Assembly: GCA_013397865.1 (NCBI GenBank) | Contig: VZTI01003941.1 | Location: forward strand, 62,001-126,000 | Direction: 5' to 3' | Length of the DNA: 64,000 bases | Source of the DNA: Struthidea cinerea | Taxonomy: Eukaryota > Chordata > Aves > Passeriformes > Corcoracidae | Part shown: piece by piece, positions 13,901 through 25,483 of the stretch | Numbering within the stretch: position 1 is the first letter of the stretch | Layout of the letters: each line of letters begins with the position of its first letter | The notes under the pieces: model-generated | Database searches by the model: none | What the model saw: only the letters and a program-made list of their open reading frames with translations | Told to the model about the DNA's origin: nothing | Program-made: the position numbers and the translations under genes

Positions 13901-14439
13901 TTTTATGTTCCATTGACCATACTCTTTTCCCAATAGCACTGTCATTTAATACTGAATACTAATGAAGCCTGACTTTGTTTCTTCTTCCCCTTGTTTTTTT
14001 TTTACTCTTGAGGTGCATTTCAGCTTCACCTTTAACATCTGTTGCAACCCCACACCAGTGCAACCCACTTTACAAAAATTTGTCCTTTCATGGCTCTACT
14101 CAGATTTCCAGATGCTGTTTTGCCGATACTCTGAATGGATACAGAGGCTATATGGCCCTTTAAAATGTGACCTGAACAAAACACATGTATGAGAACTCGA
14201 TGGCAGAATGTAATTTACAATATGTAAGTATTTAAAATGTATACTACAGAATGAGACATTTTACTGGCTGAAATCACATCATTTAACTTGTGGCAATGGC
14301 CTCCTGCCGTGCAACATATTTTTTGTGTGCACATGGACATTACATGGAAGGAAAAAACATACTATAGGCAGGTCTAACAAGACCCAGGTATTCAATGAAA
14401 TTCAATTCCTGTTTTCTGTAGCACTCCTTTTACTACTGA
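10904..14439. other. Unique sequence, no gene recognised
   Basis: AT-rich DNA. It holds the longest plus-strand open frame of the window (12624-13106, 160 codons). Apart from a short motif resembling a reverse-transcriptase palm (12768-12800, see findings), it has no recognisable domain. I do not call it a gene. Confidence 0.5.
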
Positions 14440-14501
14440 ATAGCTTCTTTCTTTTTTTTCTTTATTTTTCCCTCCCCTCTCCCAAGCTCTTTTTCTTGCA
14501 G

Positions 14502-14577
14502 AGGTCAGGACTATGGTGCCGATTCCTCTCCTGATCCCTCCTACACTGATCATAAGGAGCAAGAGGCTGACAGATAA
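14502..14577 (+). other. Weak candidate terminal coding exon
   Basis: A long polypyrimidine tract (about 14440-14498) leads to a CAG acceptor at 14499-14501. Directly downstream one frame (codons from 14503) reads 24 acidic, polar codons and then a TAA at 14575-14577. The residue make-up (D, S, P, E, rich in charge) is typical of a disordered protein tail, but a second frame is also open past this point and I cannot name a matching protein. If real, the preceding intron would be phase 2. It could equally be a chance acceptor-like site. Confidence 0.15.
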
Positions 14578-16004
14578 TGTTGAACAGCTTTCCATGGGAA
14601 CTCGGATTATGCAAGTACAGTTTGATCTCTGCAATGGTTCAGAACCATTCGGATATACATTGTGCACTGCTGCCAAAAGTTTGTCTCCAGGCTACTAGGA
14701 GAGATATTTAAGGCACTGTGATGTTTAAACAGAAAAAATATGTCTTTTATTAATCATATTTGCACAACTGATCAGGAAAATTCATTTCTTATGTTTTCAG
14801 AACTAATTTTGTGGAGCAAAGTGAAGTAAGATTAACCTATAGACCTAAGCAAAACTATGGCTTCTTTGTTTCAGGCTGGAGAAAGGCCAAATCACATTAT
14901 AGCATAGTTTACTGGTAAGGTTATATATTAGGAAAGTCCCAAAAGGCTTTGAGAAGGAACCAGTATGTAACAGAGTTAGTGACTGGCTATACAGTTCTAT
15001 CTTGTACTACTTCCAGATTCTTACATTGTAAACCACACAGTTATCAGTTTTATTGTCACCATGATTCCAGACAGACACATATATCACACAGGCATTATGG
15101 TAATACTTTGACAATTGAGAGGGTCACTTTTTGCCCTGACAGTCCATGTGTAGGGGTGGGAGAAAATCTAGGTAAGACTCTTGGAACACATCAGCTTATA
15201 TTTTTCCATCTTGCACCACTTGCTTTTCTATTGATTCTTTTTTTTTTTTTTTGGTGTTTTTTGGTGTTTTTTTTTGTTCTCTAGGATTTTTTTTTTCTCT
15301 ATTCCACTGTCTTTCAATGTGATTAATCTAAATTTATTGAACAACTATTTTCTCCAGACATGTGGTTTCTGGCTAACAGTCCATTGTCTATTATATGTAA
15401 AGAATTGGGGCAAAATTTTAAAATATGTTCATGTATTTAGCTGGGATATTTTAGTCACTTAACCAATCTTTTCTGTGTTTATAGAGGTGTTGAGAACTGC
15501 AATGCCTACTGAAGTTAGTGGGAACTTTGCCTGCTCAGCATGTCTAGAAACTGGACTTTAATTAACATTTTATTGATTATTAAACTTTCTACGTGTTCAG
15601 ACAGCAGCATAAAATTCTAGTGACTTCAGTTTTCTGGCCATTTTCAATTGGTGCAGAAAAATAACCATAAGAAGATAAGAAGATGGAGTGATAAGGAAGT
15701 TGTTGCTTTTTTTGCAAATCCATACTCTACAGCTCTTTTAATCCTAATTATGTTCTACTGCTTAAACAGAGTTTATTTTACGTAGGGTATCCAAACAAGA
15801 TAACATGTAAGAACTTCAAAAATAATTTTTTAACTACACTTTCCAGCCAGAATGGCTAACTAAACCTATGTCTTCACTGTCAAGTACAACAGCTCTACCT
15901 TTTCGCTGTCAAACACCCCCTTTCAGGAAAAGGTATAGGAAATAGATGTTTCCTGCATACTCTGCCGATCACAATTGTTGCAGTGCTAGGTTTGGTTTAG
16001 CACG
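14578..16004. other. Unique sequence with T-rich tract
   Basis: No gene recognised. A T-rich tract with two 'ttttttggtg' units lies at about 15238-15298. Confidence 0.5.
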
Positions 16005-16400
16005 CTGCAGCTGTCCCAGAGAGCTCAGCGGGGCTGCTTAGGGCAGAGCGACAATTTCGTCCTCCCGTAGTCCTTTTCGGACAGCCCCGCACTCTTGCTC
16101 CAGCCAGCTGTCAGCTCTACAACACAGTGACGGCAAAGGAGGCAGAGAAGGGACCCTCGTGGCAGCTTCCGAGGACCTTTAATGGTTACATCTGGTCCTG
16201 GTGATGCCCAGAGGCAGAGAGACCTCCTGACCATGGCGCAGGGGGGTTTTCTCACATCGCAGGGGCGGTACAAGGGCGGCGTTGGGGTACAGGAACCAAC
16301 AGGGAGAGCCCGAGGGAGCGGCCAGGGCTAGGGGCAAGGGAAAGCGGGGGGCAACAATGTGGGATAAGAAAAGCAGTGGGTAAACACACCACCACACACA
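16005..16400 (-). mobile_element. Probable LTR remnant (CpG-dense block)
   Basis: The core at 16020-16350 is strikingly CpG- and GC-rich against AT-rich flanks. Read on the minus strand it has an LTR-like order: a GC-rich promoter-like part, an ATTAAA polyadenylation signal (plus-strand positions 16178-16183) and then a U5-like tail. I find no clear target-site duplication, so the ends are approximate. The alternative is a small CpG island acting as a promoter of an unannotated transcript. Confidence 0.4.
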
Positions 16401-17742
16401 TTGATATCAAAGGCACTGATTTTATACCCAGTGAGGTCTATGTGAAACCAGTGGAGACAATTTCCTTAATAATTAGAAATCTATGTAATTTTATATTTGT
16501 TTAGAGAGTGGAAGAGAAACTTCAAGGTCTGTTTTTCATGTCATCATCACACAGTTATACACTTTCTATACATTTACACAACGTAGCCTTTTGATTATTT
16601 TAATTTTGAGGGACTAAGACAAAACATTTTGGACCAGTGTCCTCCATATATTTTGTTTATATTTTATTTAGTATTGCCTTCTTCCTCTACATATCAGTAC
16701 AATGCTACCTTAGCCCCACTGTGCCTAGCCTCATTCAAAATAATGTGGAACCATAAGCAGTGTTTGGATGTAGAAGGTGTACACTTTACTATTGAATTTT
16801 CTAATTATTGCAAGGTTCTCTGTTCCTCAGAAATGGGTAGAACTACTGCAACTCAATTCTGATTATTTTTTTGAGCATATGGAAGTCTGGATATATTTGC
16901 TTTTGATTATTCTATGCCTAATTTCAGGAAGGTTGAGTCCCACAAGGCATTGAATCCCTTTCCCTTGCAATGAAATCAGGAACTATCATTTGGTTGGAAT
17001 CCCTCATTTTTACCTTGTGCTTGAGAATCAGCCAAATGACTTGCAGTGGAAGTTTCTTTCCAGAATTAAAAACCAAACCAAACCAAACCACAATAAAAAC
17101 AACAACAAAACCCGCAAAAACCCCCAAGCCTGCAGCCACCCATCACAATGGATATTTTTCATATCCAAACAATAAAAGCATCAGGCTTAAGTATCCAACT
17201 TAAAGCTGTCAAGTTACTGGCCAAAAGAGATGTTAGTGTTTCACATAAACTAATGTATACACTTAGACAGTTTCATGGTTCACTCAGTTCCTCCAGTTTC
17301 TTTTTCCTTTGGGATCCATTCCAGTCCCTGTCACAGAGACCCAGACTCTTCTTTGGCTGTGAAGGCTTCACAGCAGCATAGCCTGGATTGTGTTGAACCT
17401 CAGGATACTCATGCAAGTCTGGGTGATCCAGAAAGGAAAAATCTCTGAAGCTCTAAAGGTACAGTGTACTTTTAAGCCAAATAAATTGGCTGTAGGAAAG
17501 ACCTCAAGAGGATATTATTAATGGTAAGTTTAAAAGCCTCCCTTCTCAGCATTTTCAAACCAACATAAACATGAATTCTGCTTTATTCCTCAGTATTATA
17601 AAACTTTAACAGCACTGAACTGTAGAAATAACTAAATCTATCTTTTTCTTTCCTCTCCAGAGTACTTCCAAATCCTTCTGTTAAATTTCTATACTCTGTC
17701 ACAGACATATTTTTATATTTCTCTCTCATTTCTTTGTCTCAG
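16401..17742. other. Unique sequence, no gene recognised
   Basis: AT-rich. A short 'aaacc' pentamer run lies at about 17069-17092. Otherwise nothing recognised. Confidence 0.5.
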
Positions 17743-17812
17743 CTCTGTGGAAAAGAGAAATGATGCAATTACATTGAGGAGAGGATTTCTAATAAAAATT
17801 TATAAAGAAATG
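17743..17812 (+). other. Splice-bounded open block, candidate 70-bp exon
   Basis: A pyrimidine-rich tract ends in a CTCAG acceptor (AG at 17741-17742). Seventy bases later a consensus donor GTAAGT begins at 17813. One frame stays open across the block (one leading base, then 23 codons, so phase 2 in and phase 0 out); the other two frames contain stops. I do not recognise the encoded peptide. It could be a coding or non-coding exon, or a coincidence of good splice signals. Confidence 0.2.
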
Positions 17813-20071
17813 GTAAGTGCTGTCACCTTTACTCTCTCTTTTTCCTTTTTTTTTCCCTTCTCTGTTGTTGGTCAGGAAAGAAATGCTTACATTGACATGA
17901 ACATTTTTGTATATAAATTTAGGCAAATCAAGGCAAAGGAAGATTTTCTACTGTTTCCTGTGAAATCCATTACTGGATCAGATGTGATAGTAGTTGTATC
18001 TGGGCAGAGTTTTCCTATGATTGTTCTCTTGGAGGAGACATAGGATTCATCCAAAAATGGATTCCAAAGAATTTGGTCCCAGAACTCCCAGGGCAGCAAA
18101 ATCACTGATGGGAAAGACTGCTCTGGTGGCTGCCAGCTCCTCCACCCCCAGGCAGCTGAGCTCCCTTTCCCCTAGGCATTCCTCTGCCTGAGAAGGTTTT
18201 GGAAAAGAGAACAGTCAATGCAAAAATAAATGCAGTCTTTAGTTTCAAACTGCATTAACATCTGCATACATCTGATTATGATTACTGGATGGGATATTGG
18301 ATGTTTCTTGGCACTATGTTTTCCTTGCCCTCAGTGTTTCTCCGCTCCTCGTCACTCACTGACTGATCCCTCGATGCACAGGTAAATGCAGTCACAGTTG
18401 CATGTTTGACTTTTCTGCCAGTATTAGAAATCAGGAATAATAATTCTTGTTTTCAAGTATGAGTCAAAGGGTTTGAACTTTTTGCAGTGTTGTTCTGGTT
18501 TTTGGTCTCTTTCTGTGGAGCTCTTCTGTCCTGGTGCCTGTCCATCAGAATGTCTTCCTGACTTATTTTCTTCTTCAAAATTCTGTTCTTCTGTGAGGCT
18601 TGCATAATCCTCAGAAAGGACTTTATAGTGAATTTGCTACTTGTCCAAGTTTATTCATTCCTTTCTGATGATTAACAGAATGAATTTTTACATACATTGG
18701 ATGAACGCAACATTGCATTGATTTAACTTATGAATTAAAAAGCCACTGCTGTTGTCGAAAGTACATGAAATAAATTCATTAAATTATTAATATTTTTTTC
18801 ATTCACTTTGCACATTGACTAAAACAGTTTCAGATTTTTTATGAAGGGACTACTGGATAATTTTGAACAGGTTTTTTCGGCATCTTGACAGTTTCGCTTG
18901 GTCATTTCAAGAGAAGCCTCAAAGTCTTACTGTTAAACCTAACTTTTTGACATAATATTGCAATGAAAAAGTAATAACCAATGGAAATATTCTAGAAATC
19001 AGTCTAAAAGCAACTTGCTGTTCAGATAAAAAAACATGTTCTACCAAGAGCTGGATTGTACTTATTCTCCTCTTGAGAGGAGAAGCCGTAATTCCTGCTT
19101 CAATCCCAAATTTCATAATTTCAAAACTTTTCAAAACTTGGTAAGATATGTAGCTCAGCTATTCCCTAATTTTAATAATGAGTATGTTTATACACAGAAA
19201 ATTTCTTGACTTCGTTTTTTTCCAATATTGCCAATTTTGAGAACTGATGCAGGATCCTTCTCTGCCACTTTGTAGTTTAACAAAAAAAATAGGTGGTAAT
19301 TCAGGACTGTATTTCTTACTTTTATGTAATGGACAATGTTTAAATCCATGCTAAGTTTCTACCTCTTTGTTTGGGGCACATTTATTCTGTACAATAAGTG
19401 CATATTGCAGGCAGAGGAAAATTAATTGATTCTAAGATAAAAGAGACAAACCCAACAGCCATCAGACACAGCAGCTAAGAGTGAATCATAGCAGGCAGAA
19501 GAAGGTTAATGCACAGAATGTAATGATTCTCTTATAGGCAGTTTTAAGTAGGCTGCACTGAAGGGTTGTATACTCTAGTTGTAAATACTAGGTTGGGTGA
19601 TTGAAATTCCTGCTGTAAGTTCTTATATATAAATGTTTAGTTACTTATCAGCAGAATGGAAAAGGTCTGGGTTTTGGTGACATCTGAAATAAAAAGCAGC
19701 TGCCTGGTGTTTCGGGATCTGCCTTTCACCAGCCAGTTTATAACCACTGCTTCACTTCTGCAAGGCTCAGAACTTTCTGTAGCCCTAAGGGTATCCAGAA
19801 ATTAAATATGCCAGTTAAAATGTTGTGCACTTGAAAAGCAGATAGATAAAATGCTTTGTATTTTTTCCTTACCTGCTTGATTTTCTGTTTTTCGTTCAAG
19901 ATCTCATAAAATCATGGTAGAACAAGTGTTTTAATTAGTGTAATTTGCATTTGCACCTCCTTGAAAGAGAAGTACACTCCCAAACTGCTTTGAGTGCTCA
20001 TCTGATTTGTAGGTTCATAAATTAAATACGATAAATTAAGCACTTTTTAAAATTTATTTTTTATATTTTAG
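17813..20071. other. Unique sequence, no gene recognised
   Basis: AT-rich DNA with no repeat family recognised. If the blocks at 17743 and 20072 belong to one transcript, this would be intron, but their phases (0 out, 1 in) do not join directly. Confidence 0.5.
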
Positions 20072-20228
20072 TGGTTGCTCTACAGTCAGCACTCTGCACA
20101 GATATCCTCTGCTATGAGACTGCTCCTCACTACGTTGGAACAAGGGAATGTTTGGCTGTGTGTGCATTACACACAGCAAACAGCACCCTTATGTCTTTGG
20201 TGAACTCAGAGGAGGAAGAGTTTTGCAG
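20072..20228 (+). other. Candidate exon with C-type lectin-like domain start
   Basis: The block has a T-rich tract and a TTTTAG acceptor (AG at 20070-20071) upstream, and a CAG/GTATTT donor (GT at 20229-20230) downstream. A second possible acceptor at 20084-20085 would shorten it to 143 bp in the same frame. One frame is open for 51 codons, flanked by 2 bases on each side (phase 1 in, phase 2 out); both other frames contain stops. The encoded pattern resembles the first half of a C-type lectin-like domain. There is a Cys-Tyr pair, then 16 residues to an Ala-Val-Cys, then a hydrophobic strand ending in Asn-Ser-Glu-Glu-Glu-Glu-Phe, which matches the usual 'L.S...SeeE..F' stretch. Differences: the first Cys spacing is short, the usual Trp is replaced by Arg/Glu, and two extra Cys are present. 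I found no partner exon with the second half of the domain nearby, so it may be a lone exon of a larger gene, a decayed pseudogene exon or chance. Confidence 0.3.
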
Positions 20229-23200
20229 GTATTTCCACTGGACCTGAAAATGTCATATATGTCTTGCATAGGTCTTATGCCATGTTTGCATTCATGAATC
20301 AGCTGCAAAAATTTAGGACTCCAGCTGTGTTGTGCCTTTGAGGGAGACCATCCTTGATCAAAAAAAGTAGGCGCTAAATTAACAAAACAAACTTCAGTTT
20401 TCAGCTCTCTATGCTCTTTTTAGCTTTCTAATTTCTTGTTCCCTCTGCTTTTTCTAAATTCCAGCCCTCACTTTCTACAAAGTAATGACTTTAGTTTGCT
20501 TCACATTTTAAAGGGAGGAATGAGATACTGTAATGCTATGAAAAGAGAACCCAAAAAATCCACCCAAACCCAGTTTATGTGGGTTTTACATCATTTTGCT
20601 GAGGAAAAAAAGAAATAGGCCACTTTTCCTGTTGTTGTTTTTTAAAGGTATTCATTAAGAACAAAGTAAATACAAGAAAAATCAAATAAACCTACTGGAA
20701 GTGGTAAACTTGAAACTGTCTGCTAAAACAGAGTCCCAGTAAAAGAGGTTTCCTTGAAGATACTTCCTTACTTCTTAATGTGACCATTGCCAACACAATA
20801 TCTCTTTCACTGCTTTCCACTCTGATACTTGTTTGTGTCCTAGTATGTAATGAGATACAGCAAAGTGATTAGAACACCTTCATTTTTTACTTTCTCCTAA
20901 AGGTGCTGTGAAAGGAGAGAGTGATCTGGGAAGTTGGTTGTTACACTCAACAGTCAGTAGCAACTCTTCACCTTTTTGTCAAGCAGCCTAGTCCTTGGAC
21001 CTTGAAGGATTTTTTACCTGCACAGCTTGTGACACGAGACTCATCATTTTCCATGGTCTGTTCTTTAACAGCTCAGCTGGAAACGTGATCCTTGGGAATA
21101 TCTTGCTGGGATTGATTTGCCTCCAGTCAATTATTTTGAAGCAAGGAGATGATGTGAATGAAGGGATGAAAACTCATGCTGTTGCCAGAAGAAAGACTGA
21201 AGTAATCTTCAAATTATACAACTGTGTCTAGTGATGACACTAATGAGCTCCTTAAAAATGCAGATAGCAGCTCATGCAATGATTAGCTTGTTTTATTGAT
21301 GGACTAATATTGAGTTCAAAAATATAATACTCTGAGTCTTTCACATCATTTCATGATGCATAATTCCAAGTTTCAAGGTAATTATAAGTGAAGATGAGAC
21401 TGTTTAAAATAGAATTTCCCTGGCTGGAAACAGAGACAGCCTTCCATGTTTCCCCAATGGAACTGTGATTGTGGACATAAGATAGGAAAGGTTTTAAAAC
21501 CAATAAGTTTCTAGGCAGTGTTATAGCTTCCTTGTTTATTGGATATTGCCCATGCAAGAATGACAATGAAAAGTGAAGTCTGCTATCATTTGTCATGCCT
21601 ATAACAGCTACTCTATTTGCTGTCAGATTGCGGAGTATGCATTGTGCATCTTTTAACAGCATTTATACGTGCTGACATAAAATACAAAGATGATCCAATT
21701 ACATTTTCTGCAACTGCATCTCATTTTGCTAATGCTTACAAATTAAGGGTGTCTATCACCCTGTACATGAGACAGAACACAGATAGCATTTTAAATCCCT
21801 TGAATTTCATAGTGTACACCACTTAAATACAGAAGCAGCCCTACTTGTAAGCAGTTGACATGCAGCTCATAAACTAGTCTAGTCAATATGAAAATGTAAC
21901 CATGTAGTGCATACGGAAATGATTCCTCCTTACTGTTATTTACCAGAGACAGTTTAAATGTACAGCATTAGTGCTTATCTACTTCCAGAATTCTCAGTGT
22001 GTGTTATCAGTTTTTTTTCCCTCCAAACTGTCTTTCCATGGGCAACAAATCCTGGAAAATCTAATGAACCTTTACAGAAGTCAGGATACTCGAGGACAGT
22101 CTTTCAGAAGGATGTTATTTATTCATATGCCACATATTTAAATGAAATAGAAGAATCTCAGACAGTAAAGGAGACTCATATTGACATTGCCAGGAGTGAC
22201 CAAATGGGGTGGCAAAATCTTAATCCAATAAGCTGAGTTCCTTTAGATGTAGAGTTGCAGTTGAAGCCCATGTGCTGTGGTGGGACACATTATGCAGGAG
22301 TTCACTGAAACTGTTTTACTCCAGATGCAAAACAAAGCCTGAGTTTTTGCTGAGCATAAAGTGCTTCTGCTTCCACCTTGCATCTCCTTGCTGTACTGGA
22401 TATTGCCTGCTAGTTTCCTGGGGTTGTTATCATTCTCGTTCTCACCTGAGCTGAAGGGGCGTTCACTTTGTTTTCGACACTGGGGCTGAGACACCCAGTC
22501 CAAGCTTTTTGCAGCACACCCCTGGAACACCTCGGGATGAGCATGGCTTGGGGTGCGAGGTACAGACTCCACATTTATCAAGTTGCACTCCTTTTTCCAG
22601 CAACATTCTTGTATTAGTGGTGAGTGGCTGCAGATGGACAGTCCTGCTGGTTTCCCAGGTCACTGCTGCCTTCCTGGCACATCTTCACAGCAGAAATAAA
22701 AGGAGAGCAAGGACAAATGCCCCAAAGTGCTTTTTACACAATAGTGGGGCTGAGAGCAGTGGAAGTCTCCGTGAGTGACAGTTGCTGTGACCTTATTCAG
22801 CTGCTTTTCATAACTTTGCACCAGATGCTGGAAGATTTTAAGCATGAAAGGTTGGGAGAGTTTGTTCCCGTTTGTCTTTGTTCTTGAAACTGCCTCTTTA
22901 AGCCGAGCTAATAATCCACAAGACTTTTCATAGAAAGCAGTCGTTAGAGACTCTATGACAGGTTCAATTTTTTAGCTGAACAGTTGTTTATGCTTTTCCT
23001 GTGATTTCCATGGGAAGTGTACGGCTCTCTATTTCATTTGCCTTTGAAGAGGAAACTGAATTACCTTAGTGTCAAACAGCTCAACTATCTACTTTTTTGT
23101 TTTCATCTTTATTTTTGTTGCCATTAACATGGTTACATATGGGTAACCGTATGGTGGGATACAAGTATCAGATGGTTGCCCAGAAGTCGGGCATCTGCAG

Positions 23201-25018
23201 GAATTATTTTATTTCCAAATGGGAAACTGAATCTTTAGCAAATGAGTAATTATGGCATACATGGAAATCATAGTTGGACAAATAACCCAGTGCTTCCCTC
23301 CATTACCGAGCACCCCAAATTCACTCAGATATTTTCAGAGGTGGTGTATTACTCAGCCTGTGCAAGACTACCAGGAGTTTGATGCATAGAAATTTCTGGG
23401 TCTGTGAAAAAAAGAGTATTAGAAACATATAATAGTAAAGTTGACTTCTTGGTGTTACTTCTGTGCCATAGAGTCATAGTCATAACCAGTAGCCCCAAGA
23501 GGCCCCAGCCCAACAATAAAGACATTGTTACAATAAACACAGCACAGATGCTCAGGGCTGTTTACAATGCACGCAGTGGTATATTCTCTAGTCAAAAGTC
23601 TTTCTGCTACAGGATTGATTTTATTTCAATATTTCATGTTTATTTGCAGTATCCCAAGGGTTGTCTCTTTTCTCCTTTTCTTCAATTCTTTCTAATACTT
23701 TTCCTATACTTCTCAATTTTTACCGACATAATACTGGCAAGAAAAAGACTCATTACCTGCACTCAGACTCCCTTCTGTATAATTCCCCTTCAATAATTGT
23801 TCCTCTTCATTTTTTGGCCAAGGATTAAGAAATGTTTAGCTCTTTTATTTGTATAATAAAGTCCCATCACTCAGTCTGTCTTTGCTGCAGGAATGAATCT
23901 TGTTTTCTCTTTAGCAGCAGCTTCAGCACTAGAAATAAACCCAAAGGAATAGAGAGAATCAAAAAACCTTCATGGATCCCAGACCAAGAGCAGCATTGGA
24001 TGGACAAAGCTGAGATACAGGGAGATGCATGAGGTATTTGCTTTTCTAGAGAAAACATTTATCATTCCTTTACCTAGGGCACCTCCAATTCTCTGCAGAT
24101 GTGATTCTCTAGTGACCAAGACACAGAGGTGAGTGATTTGTACCAGCACAGGTTTGGTGTCTCCTCTCTATATTTCTCTCACTTTTATAACCAGATGAGC
24201 CACACAGGAAATCTGGTTTGCTGAAATATATATAGTATTGAAGAGGAGAAAAAAAATATTAACGGTTCTGATGGAAAGCTGTCCCCAGAGTGTTTATAAA
24301 GCCAAGTCTGACTTGATGTTTTCAGACTTGACACGAAGTGTGCTCTTCCCAATCACAATCTCTGGATGAAATGATCATATTTTCTGAGACTTGCAGTGTT
24401 ATTTACCTTTAAATAATAATGGAAAAACTAGTCCTAATTTGACAGGTCTGCTGTATGTATAATGTCAAAGCTGTTCACCCTTTGGGACGTCAGGATGGAG
24501 GCCACAAGTTCTCCCCAGGCGCGGCCCACCACCAGGAGAGCTGGTTGTCCTGGATTCTGGGAAGTGCTGGAATTACTTACCTTGGATGATTTTCACAGTA
24601 GATCTCTGGGTCCTGTCTGTCCTGGGGCCCCAGCTCAGACACAGAACTTCCACTGCATAGTCAAGGATCTGAAAAGTCAATTGCAAAATTTTCAAACCTG
24701 CCTGGTAAAACCAGGGCTCAAGACTCATTGAAACAGGAAATTGCTCCTAGAAAGTTTTGCTTTTTTAAAAAAAAGGCAAAGTCCATTGCAAAACTTGCTG
24801 TTGGAATTTTTTTCAATGTTCTATATCTAGAAATGTGCATATGCAGCTTTCTCCACTGTATAGCAGTGTGCACTTTTTTAATCTTAATGTTGGACTGGAA
24901 AGGATAGAAATCAAAATAATTTGGAAGACCTGGCTCGAGCTTCATCTTGTACTTTGCCAGTTACTAACATGAAGATGATCTTGAACTGATCTCTCACTTA
25001 TGATCAACTACTACAGGA
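20229..25018. other. Unique sequence, no gene recognised
   Basis: No repeat family recognised. Searching this stretch by eye for the WxG/WxDG region expected in the second half of a C-type lectin domain gave nothing. An open block at 22516-22619 lies between a TTGCAG acceptor and a GTGAGT donor, but its peptide is unrecognised. Confidence 0.45.
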
Positions 25019-25201
25019 AAGAACTGATAATAAAAACACCCCTTTAGAGTATTATTTTTCATTATAACAATGTTCTTCTCTAATGAAAACATCAGTCTGA
25101 TCAAGCCAAGTGTCAGATAGGTCTCAAATAAAATTCTTTTTCTGCTACAAGAATTGGGAAAAAATTGTGGAGAATTTAGGTCTATCAGGAGATTAGCCTT
25201 T
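25019..25201. repeat. 183-bp direct duplication, copy 1
   Basis: This segment recurs at 25301-25483 with a single difference (C at 25186, T at 25468). The copy is followed directly by an LTR-like start at 25202. The second copy instead runs on into ordinary flanking sequence. Confidence 0.97.
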
Positions 25202-25299
25202 TGTTGGGGTGTCCTGGCAAACCTGCCAGCCCAGGGTTTGGGGGGACAGACCTGCGCCTGAGAGAACCCCCCCGGTGTATGGTATCTGTATACAAATAT
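25202..25299 (+). mobile_element. 5' edge of an LTR-like insertion, cut by assembly gap
   Basis: The sequence begins TGTTGGGGTGTCCTGG and is GC-rich, unlike both flanks. It stops after 98 bp at a single N (25300). A TG start at an abrupt composition break, inserted into a site seen intact in copy 2, fits the terminus of a retroviral LTR. The rest of the element, its other end and its target duplication are not in the assembly. Strand is uncertain, because an LTR starts TG in both orientations. Confidence 0.6.
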
Positions 25300-25300
25300 N
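25300..25300. other. Assembly gap (single N)
   Basis: The only ambiguous base I noticed in the window. It separates the insertion-bearing copy from the empty-site copy, so it marks a contig join of unknown true size. Confidence 0.95.
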
Positions 25301-25483
25301 AAGAACTGATAATAAAAACACCCCTTTAGAGTATTATTTTTCATTATAACAATGTTCTTCTCTAATGAAAACATCAGTCTGATCAAGCCAAGTGTCAGAT
25401 AGGTCTCAAATAAAATTCTTTTTCTGCTACAAGAATTGGGAAAAAATTGTGGAGAATTTAGGTCTATTAGGAGATTAGCCTTT
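25301..25483. repeat. 183-bp direct duplication, copy 2 (empty site)
   Basis: Starts immediately after the N and matches 25019-25201 at an offset of 282 except for one base. At the point where copy 1 enters the LTR-like sequence, this copy continues into flanking DNA ('cttt' then 'caggctt'). Confidence 0.97.

Noticed and set aside
22516..22619. Open block between TTGCAG and GTGAGT
   Set aside because: The acceptor lacks a strong pyrimidine tract, the peptide is not recognised, and alternative acceptors inside the block make the exon ill-defined.
24103..24132. Thirty-base microexon-like block before GTGAGT
   Set aside because: Too short to judge from sequence alone, and it contains stops in at least one frame.
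24994..25386. 130-codon minus-strand frame crossing the N
   Set aside because: It spans the assembly gap and repeats the same peptide because of the 183-bp duplication; it is an artefact of the join.
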